From: Nitrospirota bacterium
GTDB taxonomy: Bacteria > Nitrospirota > Thermodesulfovibrionia > UBA6902
Reading direction: 5' to 3'
Assembly (NCBI GenBank): GCA_016222905.1
Contig: JACRPZ010000041.1
Coordinates: 1 to 37,868 of the forward strand
Length of the DNA stretch: 37,868 bases
Position 1 is the stretch's first letter. Every line of letters starts with the position of its first letter. The notes under the pieces are model-generated. The model searched no databases. It was not told the origin of the DNA and saw only the letters and a list, made by a program, of their open reading frames with translations. Positions 23,537 to 34,000 of the stretch are shown piece after piece. The position numbers and the translations under genes were made by a program.

Positions 23537-26500
23537 TCAATAAGCGCACCCGGCGTTTATGACCTCCGTCACCCTGCCCTGAAATTCAGTTGAGTCTACA
23601 TAAAGCTGCAGCATCTCCGCTCTTGTATACGTACCTCCGTCAAGCTCTCCAAGCCAGTATAGATACCCCGCAAGATCCGCGCCTCTTCTCAGTATACCGT
23701 TATAATAGTCCTCTATGCACTCACTGTTGCTCGTATTCCTGTCCGCATATTCCTGACTCTGTAAGAAATTTAATGCTATCTGGCTGGTTAGGTCTCTTAT
23801 TGCCTGAGGGTCTCCGTTGCACTGGGCCGTCTGCATCTGCGCAAGCCAGTAGTTGAATCCTGCGTCATCAGGCAGTCTGCTCAGAAATCCCCTGAAGAGG
23901 TCATTTACAAGATTATACTCAGGCCTTACTGTTGTGTCGCCGAAATAATCTGTCATGTACTGCATGAACTCCTGACTGAATATGAAGTAGTTCATCAGGA
24001 GGTTCCTTGTCAATCCTCCCGCAAGCTCTCCTGCCCAGTAGTCTGCTTCCCCTTGTGTAGGCGTCCTTCCAAGGAATGTCTCATACAGGTCTATTACATA
24101 TTCATTATCTGTTGTGCCCATATTCAGATACTCATCTGAGTTGAAGAAGAGCTTGCCAAGCGCTATAAATCCCTCTTTTATGTCTATGCCAACTGAGTCA
24201 ATTCGTTCTATCTCCCCTGCCCAGTACTCTGCCCCTCCGGGTTCAGGCGCCCTGAACAGAATGCTGCTGTAATACCATGTTACTAATTCGCATGTCGGGT
24301 TAGAGCCTGCGCCTGCCGGACATTTATCCGTTCCATTCGGTATCCCGTCACCGTCAGTATCCGGATCACATAAATCACCTATCCCGTCTCCGTCCATGTC
24401 AGCCTGGTCAGGGTTGTAAACAGTTGGACAGTTGTCCGTTGTATCCGGAATACCGTCACTATCCGTATCTGGATCAAGCGGGGCCGGGGCAAGGGCCAAA
24501 TCTATGCCAGAGGTATCTACCGGTATGCCAATACCTGGATTCACATATACATTTGTCGCCTCCCACCAGTTGAAGGTGTTGTCGTAATACTCGCATAGGT
24601 ATCCCGTGAAGCAGGCTTGTACGATATAATTTCCGTTGTTAAGGCCAGTTATAGAATAGTTGCCCAAGGCATCCGTGTACGTGTCTCCCCAAGAAGGTCC
24701 CCATCCCGCTGCCACCCATGCCCCTTCAATCCCAAGCCCTGTGATTTCATCTACAACCGTACCTGAGATTGAGCCGGGCAGGTCGCATACATCGCCCAGT
24801 CCGTCTCCGTCACTGTCAAGCTGGTCAAGGTTTGAAACTGTCGGACAGTTGTCCATATAATCAAACACTCCGTCTCCATCTGTATCTATCGCAGTGGCAG
24901 TAAAGTCCTGACCAATCACATTAGCACCGCTTACTGTCATCAGGATATTGGATGGTGTAAGCGTATAGAATGTCTTTGATGGCGTAACGGTATAACTTCC
25001 ATCCTCTATCCATGTGAACTGATAATTGCCGTTTGCATCTGTTACTCTTGTGGCGGCAAGAGAACCCGTGAGCCCTACTGTCACACCGCTGAGGCCAACA
25101 CCTCCGAAAAGTATCTGCCCGCTTATGGTATAGGTTGCTCCAGCCAGATAATATTCATCCGCTCCCATATCAGCGGTAATTCCAAGAATTCTGTCATCTC
25201 CTTCAAAGTCAGTTGACGGCAATGAAGGAGCAGAGTTGTTTCCTGAGTCTGTGCATTGTGAACCGGCCGATAAATGGTAGTCTCCATTAACCGCATCCAC
25301 AAACAACGGGTCTGCATTGATATTATTGCCTTCATTCGTGAATGTCCCTGATACCTTTAATGGATCAAAGTCGTTGTTGTAGGCATTAACTGTGCCACCT
25401 GCCCAGTTTTCTATAGAGATATCTCCTCCAGAGGTTGCCGTATTTCCCCAGATGATATTGTTGAAGATATTTATTGAACCCGAAGAAGCGGTAATTCTTA
25501 AGCCGACACCGCTCCCGCTGCCTCCTTCATAAGTCACAGAATTACCCGTAACCGTATTGTTGATAATATCTGTTTCCCCTTGGAACGAATCAGCATAAAC
25601 CCCGCCACCATAATTATCTGCTGTATTGCCTGTAATAATATTGTTGGTCAGGATAATGTTTCCATAATTCGAATAAGTGAAAGCTCCGGCATAATAAGAA
25701 GCTGCATTATTCTTTATAAGGTTGCCTGTGATGGTTATAATACCGTTATTCGTGGATACATACAGACCTCCTCCATAATACGATTTTCCATTCTGTATTG
25801 TTATTCCTTCCACTGTAAGTTTTGTATAATCCCCACCTAAGAGGTATAAAACGCCTGCATCAATTCCCTGGTCTATCCCTTCCCCGTCAAGGATGGTATT
25901 TGCCGGATTAAGCTCACGGGTGCTACATCCCAATGTGTAACCGCCACGTATAATGAGACTATACTGATCGCTTGAACCGAAATAGAAATGGCTGTTATTG
26001 TTGCCAGATATCCCATATGTCCCTTGCACAAGCTGAATTACGTTGTTCATCCCGTTCGATTGGGCTCCGGTCAGTGCATCCTGAAGCCCTGCGCTGTTCG
26101 TCACACAATGATTAACAGTACATGCATCTCCATAGCCGTCTCCATCTGCATCTGCCTGATCAGGATTTGCAACCGTAACGCAATTGTCCGTCTCATTCAG
26201 AACTCCGTCACCATCTATGTCAGGATCACATGCATCCCCTATCCCGTCTCCGTCTATATCAGACTGGTCAGAGTTTGCAACTGTTGGGCAGTTGTCTGTC
26301 GTGTCAGTCACCCCGTCATTATCCACATCCGATGCAAGGGCAAAGTTTATATTAGGAGTATCAACAGGTATGCCAATCCCTGGATTCACATATACATTCG
26401 TTGCTTCTCCCCAGTTGTAGGTGTTGTCGTAAAGCTCACATAGGTATCCAGTGACGCAGGCTTGCACAATATAATTCCCATGCTCAAGACCTGTTATAGT

Positions 26501-29500
26501 GTAATTTCCTGATACATCCGTGGAAGCGCTTCCCCCTGAAGGACCGTATGCCTGCACCCATGCCCCTTCAATCCCAAGCCCAGTATTCTCATCAATAATC
26601 CTTCCTGAGATGGAACCGGGCAGGTCACATACATCACCCAACCCGTCTCCGTCTATGTCGGACTGGTCGGGGTTAGCAACCGTCGGACAGTTGTCCATAT
26701 AATCAAACACTCCGTCTCGATCCGTATCTATCGCAGAGGCAGTAAAGTCCTGGTCCACTGCATCAGAACCACTTATTGTTACATCTCTGGAGACGGGATT
26801 AAACGTAAAAAAGGTCTTTGTCGGGGTTACTGTATAACTGCCATCCGGTATCCATGTGAAATGATAATTGCCGTTTGTATCCGTTACCCTTGTGGCGGCA
26901 AGAAAGCCCGTGAGCCCTACTGACACGCCGCTGAGGCCAACCCCTCCAAAAAGTATCTGACCACTTATAAAATAGGTTGGGCCAGCCACATAATACTCAT
27001 CTGCTCCCATGTCAGCGGCAATTCCAAGAATTCTGTCGTCTCCTTCAAAGTCAGTTGACGGCAATGAAGGAGCAGAGTTGTTTCCTGAGTCTATACATTG
27101 TGAACCAGCCGATAAATGATAGTCTCCATTCACCGCATCCACAAACAAGGGGTCTGCATTGATGTTATTGCCTTCATTCGTGAATGTCCCTGATACCTTT
27201 AATGGATCAAAGTCATTGTTGTAGGCATTAACTGTACAGCTTGGCCAGTTGTCTATATATATGTCCCCGCCAGTCATCGCTGTATTGCCCCGTATAATGT
27301 TGTTGTAAAGGTTTGCTATGGCCGAATTGCTGTTTATTTGAAGGCTGATGCCCCCTCCAGAACCCCAATCAGCAGAAGCCGAGTTATTAGCGATTGTATT
27401 GTTAATGATGTCTATTATTCCCTGGTACGTATAGGCATAAAGCCCACCTCCATAGCTAGCTGCTGTATTGCCTGTAATGATATTGTTAGTCAGGATAATG
27501 TTTCCATAATTCGAATAAGTGTAAACTCCGGCATAATAATCTGCGGTGTTGTCATTGATGACATTGTTCGAGAGTGTTACGTTGCTTCTGTCTGAATAGG
27601 CGTATAGACCTCCTCCATAATACGATTTCCCATTCTGAATTGTTACTCCTTCAACTGTAAGTTTTGCATAAGATGATGACCCCCCGTTCTCAAGATACAA
27701 TACGCCAGCCCATGAGCCTGTATCTATCCCCTCTCCATCGAGAATTGTATTTGTAGGATTTACTTCCCTTGAGGAGCATCCTGCTGTATATCCGCCCTTT
27801 ATGACAAGACTATAAGATTCACTTGAACCATAATAGAAATAACTGTTCCCATTTCCTGATATCCCATACGCCCCCTGTACAAGTTGAATCACGTCATTCA
27901 TCCCGTTCCACTGTGCCTCATTCAGCGCAGACTGTAACTCTGCGCTGCTCGTCACACAATGATTAACAGTACAGGCATCTCCATAGCCGTCGCCATCTGC
28001 ATCTAATTGGTCCTGATTCGCCACTGTCGGACAGTTATCCGTTTCAGTCGCGATACCGTCACCATCTATGTCAGGATCACACGCATCCCCTATCCCGTCT
28101 CCGTCTATGTCGGACTGGTCGGGGTTGTAGACAGTTAGGCAGTTGTCCGTTGTATCCGCTATGCCATCATTGTCTGTGTCACGTGCAAGTGCCAAGTTTA
28201 TATCAGGGGTATCTACCGGTATGCCGATGCCGGGATTCACATATACATTCGTCGCTGAAGACCAGTTATAAGTATTGTCATAATATTCACATAAATACCC
28301 TGTCACACATGCTTGAACTTTGTAATTCCCGTGATCAAGGTTGGTTATGGCATAGTATCCTAAGGCATCAGTGGATGATCCGCCCCAAGAAGGTCCCGAC
28401 ACCGTTGCCACCCATGCCCCTTCAATCCCAAGCCCAGTATTCTCATCAATAATCCTTCCTGAGATGGAACCGGGCAGGTCACATACATCACCCAACCCGT
28501 CTCCGTCTGTGTCGGTCTGGTCAGAGTTAGCAACCGTCGGACAGTTGTCCATATAATCAAACACTCCGTCTCCATCCGTATCTATCGCAGAGGCAGTAAA
28601 GTCCTGATCCACTGCATCAGAACCACTTATAGTTACCTCTCTGGAGGCTGGATCAAATGTGTAGAATGTCTTTGACGGGGTTACTGTATAACTGCCATCC
28701 GGTATCCATGTGAACATGTAATTACCATTTGAGTCCGTTACCCTTGTGGCGGCAAGAGAGCCCGTGAGCCCTACTGACACGCCGCTGAGGCCAACGCCTC
28801 CAAAAAGTATCTGACCGCTTATCGTATAAGTTGGGCCTGCCACATAATACTCATCCGCTCCCATGTCAGCGGTAACCCCAAGAATTCTATCATCTCCTTC
28901 AAAGTCAGTTGACAGCAATGAAGGGGCAGAGTTGTTTCCTGAGTCTATGCATTGCGAACCAGCCGCTAAATGAAAGTCTCCATTCACCGCATCAACAAAC
29001 AATGGGTCTGCATTAATGTTATTGCCTTCATTCGTGAATGACCCTGATAACTTTGATGGATCAAAATCATTGTTGTAGGCATTAACTGTACCGCCTGCCC
29101 AGTTGTCCACAAATATATCTTCACCATAAGATGCAGTGTTGCCCCAAACAATGTTGTTGTAAAGATTTGACTGTGCAGCATTATTACCCATGTTCAGATA
29201 AAAGCCCCCTGCAAAACCCCAATAAACAGTAGCAGAGTTGCCGGTTATCGTGTTGTTGATTACATCTATCTTCCCTTGATATGAATATGCATAAACCCCG
29301 CCGCCATAATTATCGGCTGTATTTCCTGTAATAATATTGTTGGTCAGGATTATGTTTCCATAATTCGAAGCAGTGTAAGCTCCGGCATAATAAGAAGCTG
29401 CATTATTCTTTATTAGGTTGCTTGTGAGGGTTATAATGCCGTTATTCGTAGATGTATACAGCCCTCCCCCATAAGACTTCCCATTCTGGATTGTCACTCC

Positions 29501-30817
29501 TTCAACTATGAGTTCTGTAAAAGGAGATGAAGACTCGGCATAGAGATACAACACTCCCGCTCCATTCCAGCCCTGATCTATCCCCTCACCATCAAGAATG
29601 GTGTTTGATGGATTGAGTTCCCTTGAGGAACATCCCTCAGTATATCCGCCTTTGATGACCAAACTGTAGGGCTGCCATGAATAATAGTAGAACATATTAT
29701 TGCCGTTCCCGGATATTCCATACGTTCCCTGCACAAGCTTAATCACGTTGTTCATGCTGTTATTCATTGCAGTGTTCAATGCGTTCTGAAGCTCTGAGCT
29801 ATTTGTCACGCAATGATTAACAGTACATGCATCTCCGAGGCCGTCTCCATCTGCATCTGCCTGATCTGGATTTGCCACTGTCGGACAGTTATCTGTTTCA
29901 TTCGGTATCCCGTCTCCATCTGCATCAGGATCACACGCATCACCGATGCCATCACTATCCATATCTGCCTGATCCCAGTTGTAGACAGTTGGGCAGTTGT
30001 CTGTTGAATCAGGAATGCCGTCGCGATCCGAGTCCGCATAAACGGTAATGTAAGCAGTTTTTGTTTCCGTACCGGTGGCGCCATGAATATCCGTCACTGT
30101 CAAACTAACAGAATACGTCCCTGCTGAATTATAAGTATAAATTGGGCTTTGCTGATCAGAATCAATAACACCGTCATTGTCAAAATCCCATGACCAGGAC
30201 GTGATAACATCGCGATCAGGGTCAATTGACGTATCAATAAAATTCACAGTTAAAGGTGTCAAGCCTTCGGTCTTGTCAGTTACGAATGAAGCAACCGGCG
30301 GAGCATTGCCCGTTGTGAAACTCCAGACAGGGCTCGAAGTGTCTGAATTGTGGCTGTCCCTTGTAACCACTTTCCAGTAATAAGTGGTGTAGGATTTTAA
30401 TTGTGATGGAATGAAACTTGTCTGCCAACCGCTTGAAACCAATAAGAGATTATCAGGAGATGTTCCTAACAAAAGATAATAAACCACTTCATCGCCTGTA
30501 TCAGGATCACCACCGCCCGTCCAGCTTAATGTCGGGGTTGTAGAAACTTCTGTTACGCCATTTGAGGGGTTCGGATTCGTTCCTGCATTCGGCGGATTGT
30601 TAACAGGCGCACCGGAAAGAGTCGTGGCTTTCTGCAGCCGATTCCCGAGGTTGTCATAGACATATTCGACAGCAGTTCCATCGCCATATTCCGCCTTAGT
30701 AACGCGGAGCATGTTGTCATAGGTGTAATTTATAGTCTCGGCAAAAGAGACACCGAAGCAAATAAGGATGCATACAAGAGAAGCAATCCAGCAAAAGAAT
30801 TTACTACTTATCGACAT
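23537..30817 (-). CDS. Giant secreted protein: three 618-residue units of TSP3 motifs, beta-helix and CarboxypepD-like domains, plus DUF4214
   Basis: 2426 residues. Signal peptide (about 1-27), two YD/RHS-type repeats ([30 protein letters not shown]; about 28-68), an FnIII-like domain (about 75-170) and a PKD domain (about 172-260). The body is three near-identical units starting at residues 333, 951 and 1568. Each holds a right-handed beta-helix ([14 protein letters not shown]-type rungs), a carboxypeptidase-regulatory-like domain, thrombospondin type 3 calcium motifs (D-x-D-x-D-G-x-x-D), a second such domain and more TSP3 motifs. A DUF4214 module (about 2178-2426) ends it. Many Asp-rich loops imply Ca-dependent folding. 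Role is probably a long surface fibre or adhesin. GAGGAGG precedes the ATG. It lies between the RHS gene and the Kelch gene, same strand. Confidence 0.88.
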   Translation of the reverse strand: MSISSKFFCWIASLVCILICFGVSFAETINYTYDNMLRVTKAEYGDGTAVEYVYDNLGNRLQKATTLSGAPVNNPPNAGTNPNPSNGVTEVSTTPTLSWTGGGDPDTGDEVVYYLLLGTSPDNLLLVSSGWQTSFIPSQLKSYTTYYWKVVTRDSHNSDTSSPVWSFTTGNAPPVASFVTDKTEGLTPLTVNFIDTSIDPDRDVITSWSWDFDNDGVIDSDQQSPIYTYNSAGTYSVSLTVTDIHGATGTETKTAYITVYADSDRDGIPDSTDNCPTVYNWDQADMDSDGIGDACDPDADGDGIPNETDNCPTVANPDQADADGDGLGDACTVNHCVTNSSELQNALNTAMNNSMNNVIKLVQGTYGISGNGNNMFYYYSWQPYSLVIKGGYTEGCSSRELNPSNTILDGEGIDQGWNGAGVLYLYAESSSPFTELIVEGVTIQNGKSYGGGLYTSTNNGIITLTSNLIKNNAASYYAGAYTASNYGNIILTNNIITGNTADNYGGGVYAYSYQGKIDVINNTITGNSATVYWGFAGGFYLNMGNNAAQSNLYNNIVWGNTASYGEDIFVDNWAGGTVNAYNNDFDPSKLSGSFTNEGNNINADPLFVDAVNGDFHLAAGSQCIDSGNNSAPSLLSTDFEGDDRILGVTADMGADEYYVAGPTYTISGQILFGGVGLSGVSVGLTGSLAATRVTDSNGNYMFTWIPDGSYTVTPSKTFYTFDPASREVTISGSDAVDQDFTASAIDTDGDGVFDYMDNCPTVANSDQTDTDGDGLGDVCDLPGSISGRIIDENTGLGIEGAWVATVSGPSWGGSSTDALGYYAITNLDHGNYKVQACVTGYLCEYYDNTYNWSSATNVYVNPGIGIPVDTPDINLALARDTDNDGIADTTDNCLTVYNPDQSDIDGDGIGDACDPDIDGDGIATETDNCPTVANQDQLDADGDGYGDACTVNHCVTSSAELQSALNEAQWNGMNDVIQLVQGAYGISGNGNSYFYYGSSESYSLVIKGGYTAGCSSREVNPTNTILDGEGIDTGSWAGVLYLENGGSSSYAKLTVEGVTIQNGKSYYGGGLYAYSDRSNVTLSNNVINDNTADYYAGVYTYSNYGNIILTNNIITGNTAASYGGGLYAYTYQGIIDIINNTIANNSASADWGSGGGISLQINSNSAIANLYNNIIRGNTAMTGGDIYIDNWPSCTVNAYNNDFDPLKVSGTFTNEGNNINADPLFVDAVNGDYHLSAGSQCIDSGNNSAPSLPSTDFEGDDRILGIAADMGADEYYVAGPTYFISGQILFGGVGLSGVSVGLTGFLAATRVTDTNGNYHFTWIPDGSYTVTPTKTFFTFNPVSRDVTISGSDAVDQDFTASAIDTDRDGVFDYMDNCPTVANPDQSDIDGDGLGDVCDLPGSISGRIIDENTGLGIEGAWVQAYGPSGGSASTDVSGNYTITGLEHGNYIVQACVTGYLCELYDNTYNWGEATNVYVNPGIGIPVDTPNINFALASDVDNDGVTDTTDNCPTVANSDQSDIDGDGIGDACDPDIDGDGVLNETDNCVTVANPDQADADGDGYGDACTVNHCVTNSAGLQDALTGAQSNGMNNVIQLVQGTYGISGNNNSHFYFGSSDQYSLIIRGGYTLGCSTRELNPANTILDGEGIDQGIDAGVLYLLGGDYTKLTVEGITIQNGKSYYGGGLYVSTNNGIITITGNLIKNNAASYYAGAFTYSNYGNIILTNNIITGNTADNYGGGVYADSFQGETDIINNTVTGNSVTYEGGSGSGVGLRITASSGSINIFNNIIWGNTATSGGDISIENWAGGTVNAYNNDFDPLKVSGTFTNEGNNINADPLFVDAVNGDYHLSAGSQCTDSGNNSAPSLPSTDFEGDDRILGITADMGADEYYLAGATYTISGQILFGGVGLSGVTVGLTGSLAATRVTDANGNYQFTWIEDGSYTVTPSKTFYTLTPSNILMTVSGANVIGQDFTATAIDTDGDGVFDYMDNCPTVSNLDQLDSDGDGLGDVCDLPGSISGTVVDEITGLGIEGAWVAAGWGPSWGDTYTDALGNYSITGLNNGNYIVQACFTGYLCEYYDNTFNWWEATNVYVNPGIGIPVDTSGIDLALAPAPLDPDTDSDGIPDTTDNCPTVYNPDQADMDGDGIGDLCDPDTDGDGIPNGTDKCPAGAGSNPTCELVTWYYSSILFRAPEPGGAEYWAGEIERIDSVGIDIKEGFIALGKLFFNSDEYLNMGTTDNEYVIDLYETFLGRTPTQGEADYWAGELAGGLTRNLLMNYFIFSQEFMQYMTDYFGDTTVRPEYNLVNDLFRGFLSRLPDDAGFNYWLAQMQTAQCNGDPQAIRDLTSQIALNFLQSQEYADRNTSNSECIEDYYNGILRRGADLAGYLYWLGELDGGTYTRAEMLQLYVDSTEFQGRVTEVINAGCAY
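23540..24286 (-). repeat. DUF4214-module repeat, copy 3 of 3
   Basis: Codes residues about 2178 to the end of the 2426-residue protein. DNA is closely similar to 5691-6440 and 18529-19281. It differs most in the middle (QYMTDYFGD against SYMDGLFGD) and near its start ([15 protein letters not shown]), so it is the most diverged copy. Confidence 0.8.
24287..26116 (-). repeat. 618-residue repeat unit, third copy
   Basis: Unit starting [19 protein letters not shown] at residue 1568 and ending at the DUF4214 junction. It is homologous at DNA level to 26117-27967 and 27968-29821. Within it, the block from [14 protein letters not shown] through the carboxypeptidase-like domain is the best conserved. 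Confidence 0.8.
26117..27967 (-). repeat. 618-residue repeat unit, second copy
   Basis: Unit starting [19 protein letters not shown] at residue 951, 617 codons long. It is bounded on both sides by the same CAATGATTAAC sequence, at 27957-27967 and 26106-26116, showing a precise tandem duplication. Confidence 0.8.
27968..29821 (-). repeat. 618-residue repeat unit, first copy
   Basis: Unit starting [19 protein letters not shown] at residue 333, 618 codons long. Long stretches (for example the [12 protein letters not shown] and MDNCPTVAN codons) are nearly identical to the other units, implying recent amplification or ongoing conversion. Confidence 0.8.
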
Positions 30818-30903
30818 GTCTTGATCCTCCTCTTACGGTCGGCAACAACCTGCTCGGACGTAAAGACATCTTTTGCCAATTTCAAGTCTGCTTCAACGAT
30901 CAT
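30808..30903 (-). CDS. Possible 31-residue leader peptide overlapping the giant gene start
   Basis: ATG 30903 opens a frame reading [20 protein letters not shown], then [11 protein letters not shown]. It stops at 30808, 10 bp inside the 2426-residue gene in another frame. The giant gene's GAGGAGG ribosome site lies inside this frame, so ribosomes translating it could affect access to that site. Its own ribosome site is poor (AAGG 14 nt upstream). The composition looks protein-like but no family is recognised. It may be chance. Confidence 0.25.
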   Translation of the reverse strand: MIVEADLKLAKDVFTSEQVVADRKRRIKTCR

Positions 30904-31063
30904 ACCGTAAAGTAACCTTTCAAAAAAAACACTCCAAAAACCTTAAGCCTTGAAAGCTATGGTCTCATACTTAAATACTACGTTGTCAGCAAATAGAACT
31001 GACCTATTTACTGCAATACTCTCATCTGATCAAACTACGCATATAGGTAAAGTCAACAGGGAT

Positions 31064-34000
31064 TTATGGTGGTAAAGGCCCATTAATATTTATGTCACGT
31101 TTTTCTTTGGCAGTTTTTAAAAGCTTACGCGCCTGCATTTTGCAAGTACCACGACGCCCATAAAAACCACGTTCCTCGTTTTCCATTTTATCAAATTCGC
31201 TCTTAATGAACTCGTCTAAGTCGTCATTTCCTTCATGCCACATTCCAATTCCTTTCTCAATAGCAGCTTGAGCGCCATTAACATCTTGCCAGTAATTATG
31301 ATGCCAAGAACCGCCTTTTTGGTCTGTCCAACTGTAAGTATCTGTTACAACCCCGTTGCTATCAGTAATGGCAATAAAACTATGCGACAAAAATGAATTG
31401 GTTGGCATGTAATTTCCAAAAAGAGAGGGAATGTTATTATTAATATAGTACGTATCAAGTCCTAACGAATCGACTACATTCATAGAATTATTTTCCACAA
31501 ACCCATACAAATTCATCCCACCTGATTCTCCAAGCGGGTCTCTGTTTATCCATCTACCCAGCGCAGGCGAATAAAACCGATAGCCGTAATAAGACAGCCC
31601 TGTTTTTTCATCATAGGACTTTGTTGAGAATTGCATCGGCTGATTTAAAGTACCAGTCTTGGACATGAGATTCCCAAAAGTGTCATATGTGTAAGCAGCG
31701 ACAACAGCCTGTGTTCCATCAAGCAATGCAACGACATTTCCCTTGCCATCATAAAGATAGGAATAATCCTGTCCGCTCTGCTTAAGATTAAGAAGCCCAC
31801 CGATGCCTCCACCCATATTCAATCCCCAAGCATATTCCCTAATAATATTATTATTTGCATCACGTTCTTGCAGAGCAAGTGAACCATCACGGACATAGCG
31901 CGTATCGCTTATTAAAGCGGCGTTGTCATACTTCTTCATCTCTGCAAGGAAACTATCACCGCCATAGAGATATTCGGTCTTATGGACGACACCGCCGTTA
32001 TCGGTATATTGCAGAGACATGAGGCGGTTTTCGGCATCGTAGGCGGCTGTAAATACATAACCTTCCGGCGTATAACCCTGCGTCATATTCCCGTCATCGT
32101 CATAGGCAAACGTCTTATTAGGATTTGTTGAACTCAAGAGCTGGTTCACCTTGTTATAGTCATACGTTATTAATTCATTAGTAAAGGATGTTATCGGATT
32201 GCCATTTGTGATCGTCTCGCTTGAGCGGACATCTTGTTGGTTATAGTCATAGACATATTGGTTAATGATCGCCGCCGCTGAAGTCTTATTGGCTATTCCC
32301 GTCAGGCGATCCAGTGAATCATATTGATAAGCCGTATTGCTTCCATTAGGCCGGGTTAGGGTCTGAACCAGTGGGTTTGCATTTGAATAACTATAAGAAT
32401 AAGTATTTGCGCCGGACTGTATGCCCGTCAATCTCGACAGATTGTCATAAGCATAGGATATGGCCTGACCACCTTGAGGTACAAGCCCTATTCTTCTGCC
32501 GAGGGCGTCATATGAATAGGTCAGCGAATCATCCGCCCATGGATCGTCAATGCCCGTAACACGCGAGTTGGCATCATAACTGAATTGATACGTGCCCGTG
32601 GCGTCCTGTCTCTGCGTTGCACGATTGTAGTTGTCATATTGGTAAGTGACACCTGGCGTGCTGCCGTCCGAATAATCAAGGGAAAGAAGATTATGGTTCT
32701 GGTCGTAGGTGTAGCTTGTGCTTATTCCCCGTGCGTTAGTGAGTGTGGTAAGAAGCCCTGCAGTGTCGTAAGCAAAGGAGGTATATTTCCCGTCTGCAAA
32801 CGTCTTTTTGATAAGACGATTCTCCGTGTTATATGAAAAGGTTGTTATATTGCCGTTGGGATCAATAAGCTTTAAAAGGTTTCCATTTGCGTCATAGACA
32901 TTCTTTGTAACTCCACCTTCGGGGGTGACGATATCCGTTACGCGCTTAAGGGCGTCATAAAAATATGCAGTCGTACGGCCCGAGCGATCTGTCATGCTGT
33001 CAATCAAGCGCGGGCAGCAGCTTGAATAGGCGTAGCTGGTAAACTTGCCGTCGGGATAGGTTGTTTTGGTGATATTGTTCAGATTGTTGTAATCATATGC
33101 AAGATTAAGCCCCGTGGCATCGGTATGTGTTTTTATCCTGCCTACTGAATCATAGGTAAAGCTGTCAAGTGTTTTCCCGTCTTTTGTCACCTGCTGGAGA
33201 AGGTGACTCCCATTATATGTGTAATTAGTTGCTATACTCACCGCATTTGTCTGCGAAGCTATCTGTCCAAAACTGTTATAGGTAAAAGCTGTTGTATTAT
33301 TCAGCCTGTCGGTAATTGATGTGACATCATGCGTGGTGTTGTACGCCATAGTCACCGTTCCGAGACCATTAACGATTTGCACCAGATCAACTCCGTTTGT
33401 GTCATATGCCATATTGGTGACATTGCCCATAGCGTCCGTCATGGATGTCACCCTGCCGAGATCGTTGTACGTGTAATTTGTGGTATGCCCGTGAGAATCA
33501 GTGACGCTTGTTCTGTTGCCATAAGAGTCATAACCGAAAGAACTATTCCCACCCCCTGGATAAGATATACTGCTAATTTCTCCCATTGTCCCTATACTTG
33601 CATAAGAATAAATAATTTTGGGGGGATTTGGCGACGCATAATCATTGGGATTCACATACCATGCGTACCCTGTTCCTGAATAATAGTATTCTTCTTTGGT
33701 ATTTAATGGACTTGTAACAGTAATTCGATATCGTTCCCACATCGCACCACTACCGGAAGGTTCAATATTAAATTCCCATTTACCTCTGCTATCTTCAATG
33801 CCGGTGACATATACATCATCATCGTAACTCAGGCTTGACCAGTACCCCCCCATGTCGGTAATCTTTGTCAAATTACGATTTAAATCATATTCGAATTGAG
33901 CTGAGCGTCCAAACGGGTCGGCAATTGCTGTCACAAGACCGTCAGCATTGTAGGTAAGGGTGGTTACTTTTGCCGATGCGTCAGTAATAGTGGATAATTG

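Noticed and set aside
25580-30084. Several plus-strand open frames of 60-150 codons opposite the giant repeat gene
   Set aside because: They recur at the same place in each repeat unit as antisense shadows of the coding strand, have unnatural composition, and lack ribosome sites.
24287-30100. Regularly repeated short DNA motifs that could suggest a CRISPR array or satellite
   Set aside because: They are codons of TSP3 calcium motifs and beta-helix rungs within one continuous reading frame; spacing and unit length do not fit CRISPR repeats and spacers.
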